Positions 9,805 to 10,476 of a DNA stretch of 10,476 bases are shown here, one piece after another. Each line of letters starts with the position of its first letter. Position 1 is the first letter of the stretch. The notes under the pieces are model-generated. The model saw only the letters and a program-made list of their open reading frames with translations, was not told the origin of the DNA and did not search any database. The translations under genes and the position numbers were made by a program. The stretch lies in NCBI GenBank assembly GCA_964522095.1, contig CAZFSO010000081.1, positions 1-10,476 of the forward strand. The letters are read 5' to 3'. Source of the stretch: UBA6054 sp964522095. Lineage in GTDB: Bacteria > Planctomycetota > Phycisphaerae > Phycisphaerales > UBA1924.

Positions 9805-9822
9805 CCTAGTCCCTAGTCCCTA
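9805..9822. repeat. CCTAGTC heptamer repeat overlapping the clpB stop codon
   Basis: Two perfect CCTAGTC units (9805-9811, 9812-9818) are followed by a partial CCTA (9819-9822). Read on the minus strand the block is TAGGGACTAGGGACTAGG, and the clpB stop codon TAG (9815-9813) is one of its TAGs. It sits 14 bases from the octamer array. Confidence 0.7.
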
Positions 9823-10476
9823 CCGCCTTCCCCCTTCGCGAACGTCAGGCTCGACCCCGCCGCGTCGACCAGCACGGTGTCGCCCGCGTCGAACTCGCCC
9901 GCCAGGATCCGCCCGGCGAGCGGGTTCTCGATGCCCTTCTGGATGACGCGCGCCAGGGGCCGGGCGCCGTAGGCGGGGTCGTAGCCCTGGATCGCGATCT
10001 GGTCGAAGGCCGCGTCGGTCAGTTCCAGCGCGATGCCGCGCTGGGCCAGGCGACGCTTGAGCCCGCCGAGCAGGATCTCCGCGATGCCGCGCAACTTCTC
10101 GCGCCCCAACTGGTGGAACACCACCACCTCGTCGATGCGGTTGAGCAGTTCGGGCCGGAAGAACGGCTCGCGCATGCCCAGGTCGAACCGGGCGCTCATC
10201 TCGCCGGACTCGGCGTCCGGGCGCAGGCCTCGCGCGTCGATGTCCGCGCCCGGGCCGCGCCGGATCAGGTCGCGCACCGCCGCCTCGATCTCCCAGTCGT
10301 CGGCCCCGCGCTCGGCCATGTCCAGGATCTTCTGGCTGCCGATGTTGCTGGTCATCACCACGATGGTGTTCTTGAAGTCCACCGTGCGACCCTGGCCGTC
10401 GGTCAGGCGCCCGTCGTCGAGCAGTTGCAGCAGCACGTTGAACACGTCGGGGTGGGCCTTCTCCACCTCGTCGAGC
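9813..10476 (-). CDS. clpB: ATP-dependent chaperone ClpB, C-terminal part (N-terminal part lies outside the window)
   Basis: This is the end of the hexameric AAA+ disaggregase that resolubilises aggregated proteins together with DnaK. About 221 residues are visible, starting inside the second nucleotide-binding domain at the Walker B sequence (LDEVEKAHPDVFN). Then come DDGRLTDGQGRTVDF, sensor 1 (MTSNIGS), the arginine finger in FRPELLNRIDE, and sensor 2 in GYDPAYGARPLAR, followed by IENPLAGRIL and a short C-terminal strand domain. Between sensor 1 and FRPELLNRID there is an insert of roughly 28 residues (RRGPGADIDARG onward) absent from E. coli ClpB. The last residues (KGEGGRD) run past the usual family end and are coded next to a short tandem repeat that contains the stop codon. 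Among Clp ATPases, the tail without ClpX/ClpA-specific features and the close match to ClpB NBD2 favour ClpB, though ClpC cannot be fully excluded from the C-terminal part alone. Confidence 0.93.
   Translation of the reverse strand, partial: LDEVEKAHPDVFNVLLQLLDDGRLTDGQGRTVDFKNTIVVMTSNIGSQKILDMAERGADDWEIEAAVRDLIRRGPGADIDARGLRPDAESGEMSARFDLGMREPFFRPELLNRIDEVVVFHQLGREKLRGIAEILLGGLKRRLAQRGIALELTDAAFDQIAIQGYDPAYGARPLARVIQKGIENPLAGRILAGEFDAGDTVLVDAAGSSLTFAKGEGGRD

Noticed and set aside
9644..9946. Small plus-strand reading frame through the octamer array
   Set aside because: It translates the repeats into a periodic Cys/Leu/Arg/Ala/Pro string and then runs antisense to clpB; nothing suggests it is translated.

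Overview
The window is a high-GC bacterial chromosome segment holding nine protein genes, two of them cut by the window edges. No RNA gene, insertion sequence, integrase or CRISPR array was seen. Very high GC, weak or missing Shine-Dalgarno sites at several starts, a GxxExxY-family protein, and a ketosynthase-like protein of the 'GPSNTI' type together suggest a Planctomycetota bacterium, perhaps of the Phycisphaerae. That placement is an inference from sequence flavour, not a search result.

Layout, left to right: (1) the 3' part of sucD (+, TCA cycle); (2) a membrane-bound CHASE-domain hybrid histidine kinase (+, 1097-3367) whose start codon sits directly behind a perfect 9-bp hairpin; (3) a convergent, directly abutting gene for an exported lipoprotein with a long helical body and a C-terminal membrane helix (-, 3368-4885); (4) a divergent pirin-type bicupin (+, 4999-5697) with all four metal ligands; (5) a three-gene minus-strand operon (8996 down to 5705) coding, in order of transcription, for a ketosynthase-fold protein without the catalytic triad, a GxxExxY / PD-(D/E)XK-fold protein without its active-site residues, and an intact FabF-type ketosynthase; (6) a small two-helix membrane protein (+, 9116-9640); (7) a noncoding strip with an array of ten octamers facing inverted heptamers (9641-9812); and (8) the 3' part of clpB (-).

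Most genes are housekeeping or generic signalling. The most unusual unit is the ketosynthase operon. It pairs an active ketosynthase (Cys182/His330/His367) with a catalytically dead partner (Glu199, Met347 and Asn383 at the aligned positions), as in KS/chain-length-factor heterodimers of aromatic polyketide, aryl polyene and related type II systems. A degenerate nuclease-fold protein sits between the two. Its stop codon overlaps the start of the active ketosynthase (TGATG), and its acidic C-terminal codons supply that gene's ribosome-binding site. No acyl carrier protein, ketoreductase, dehydratase or thioesterase is visible, so the product cannot be deduced.

Intergenic space is small: two convergent pairs are separated by 0 and 7 bp. 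Longer noncoding stretches are 988-1096, 4886-4998, 7558-7637, 8997-9115 and 9641-9812. None exceeds 300 bases.
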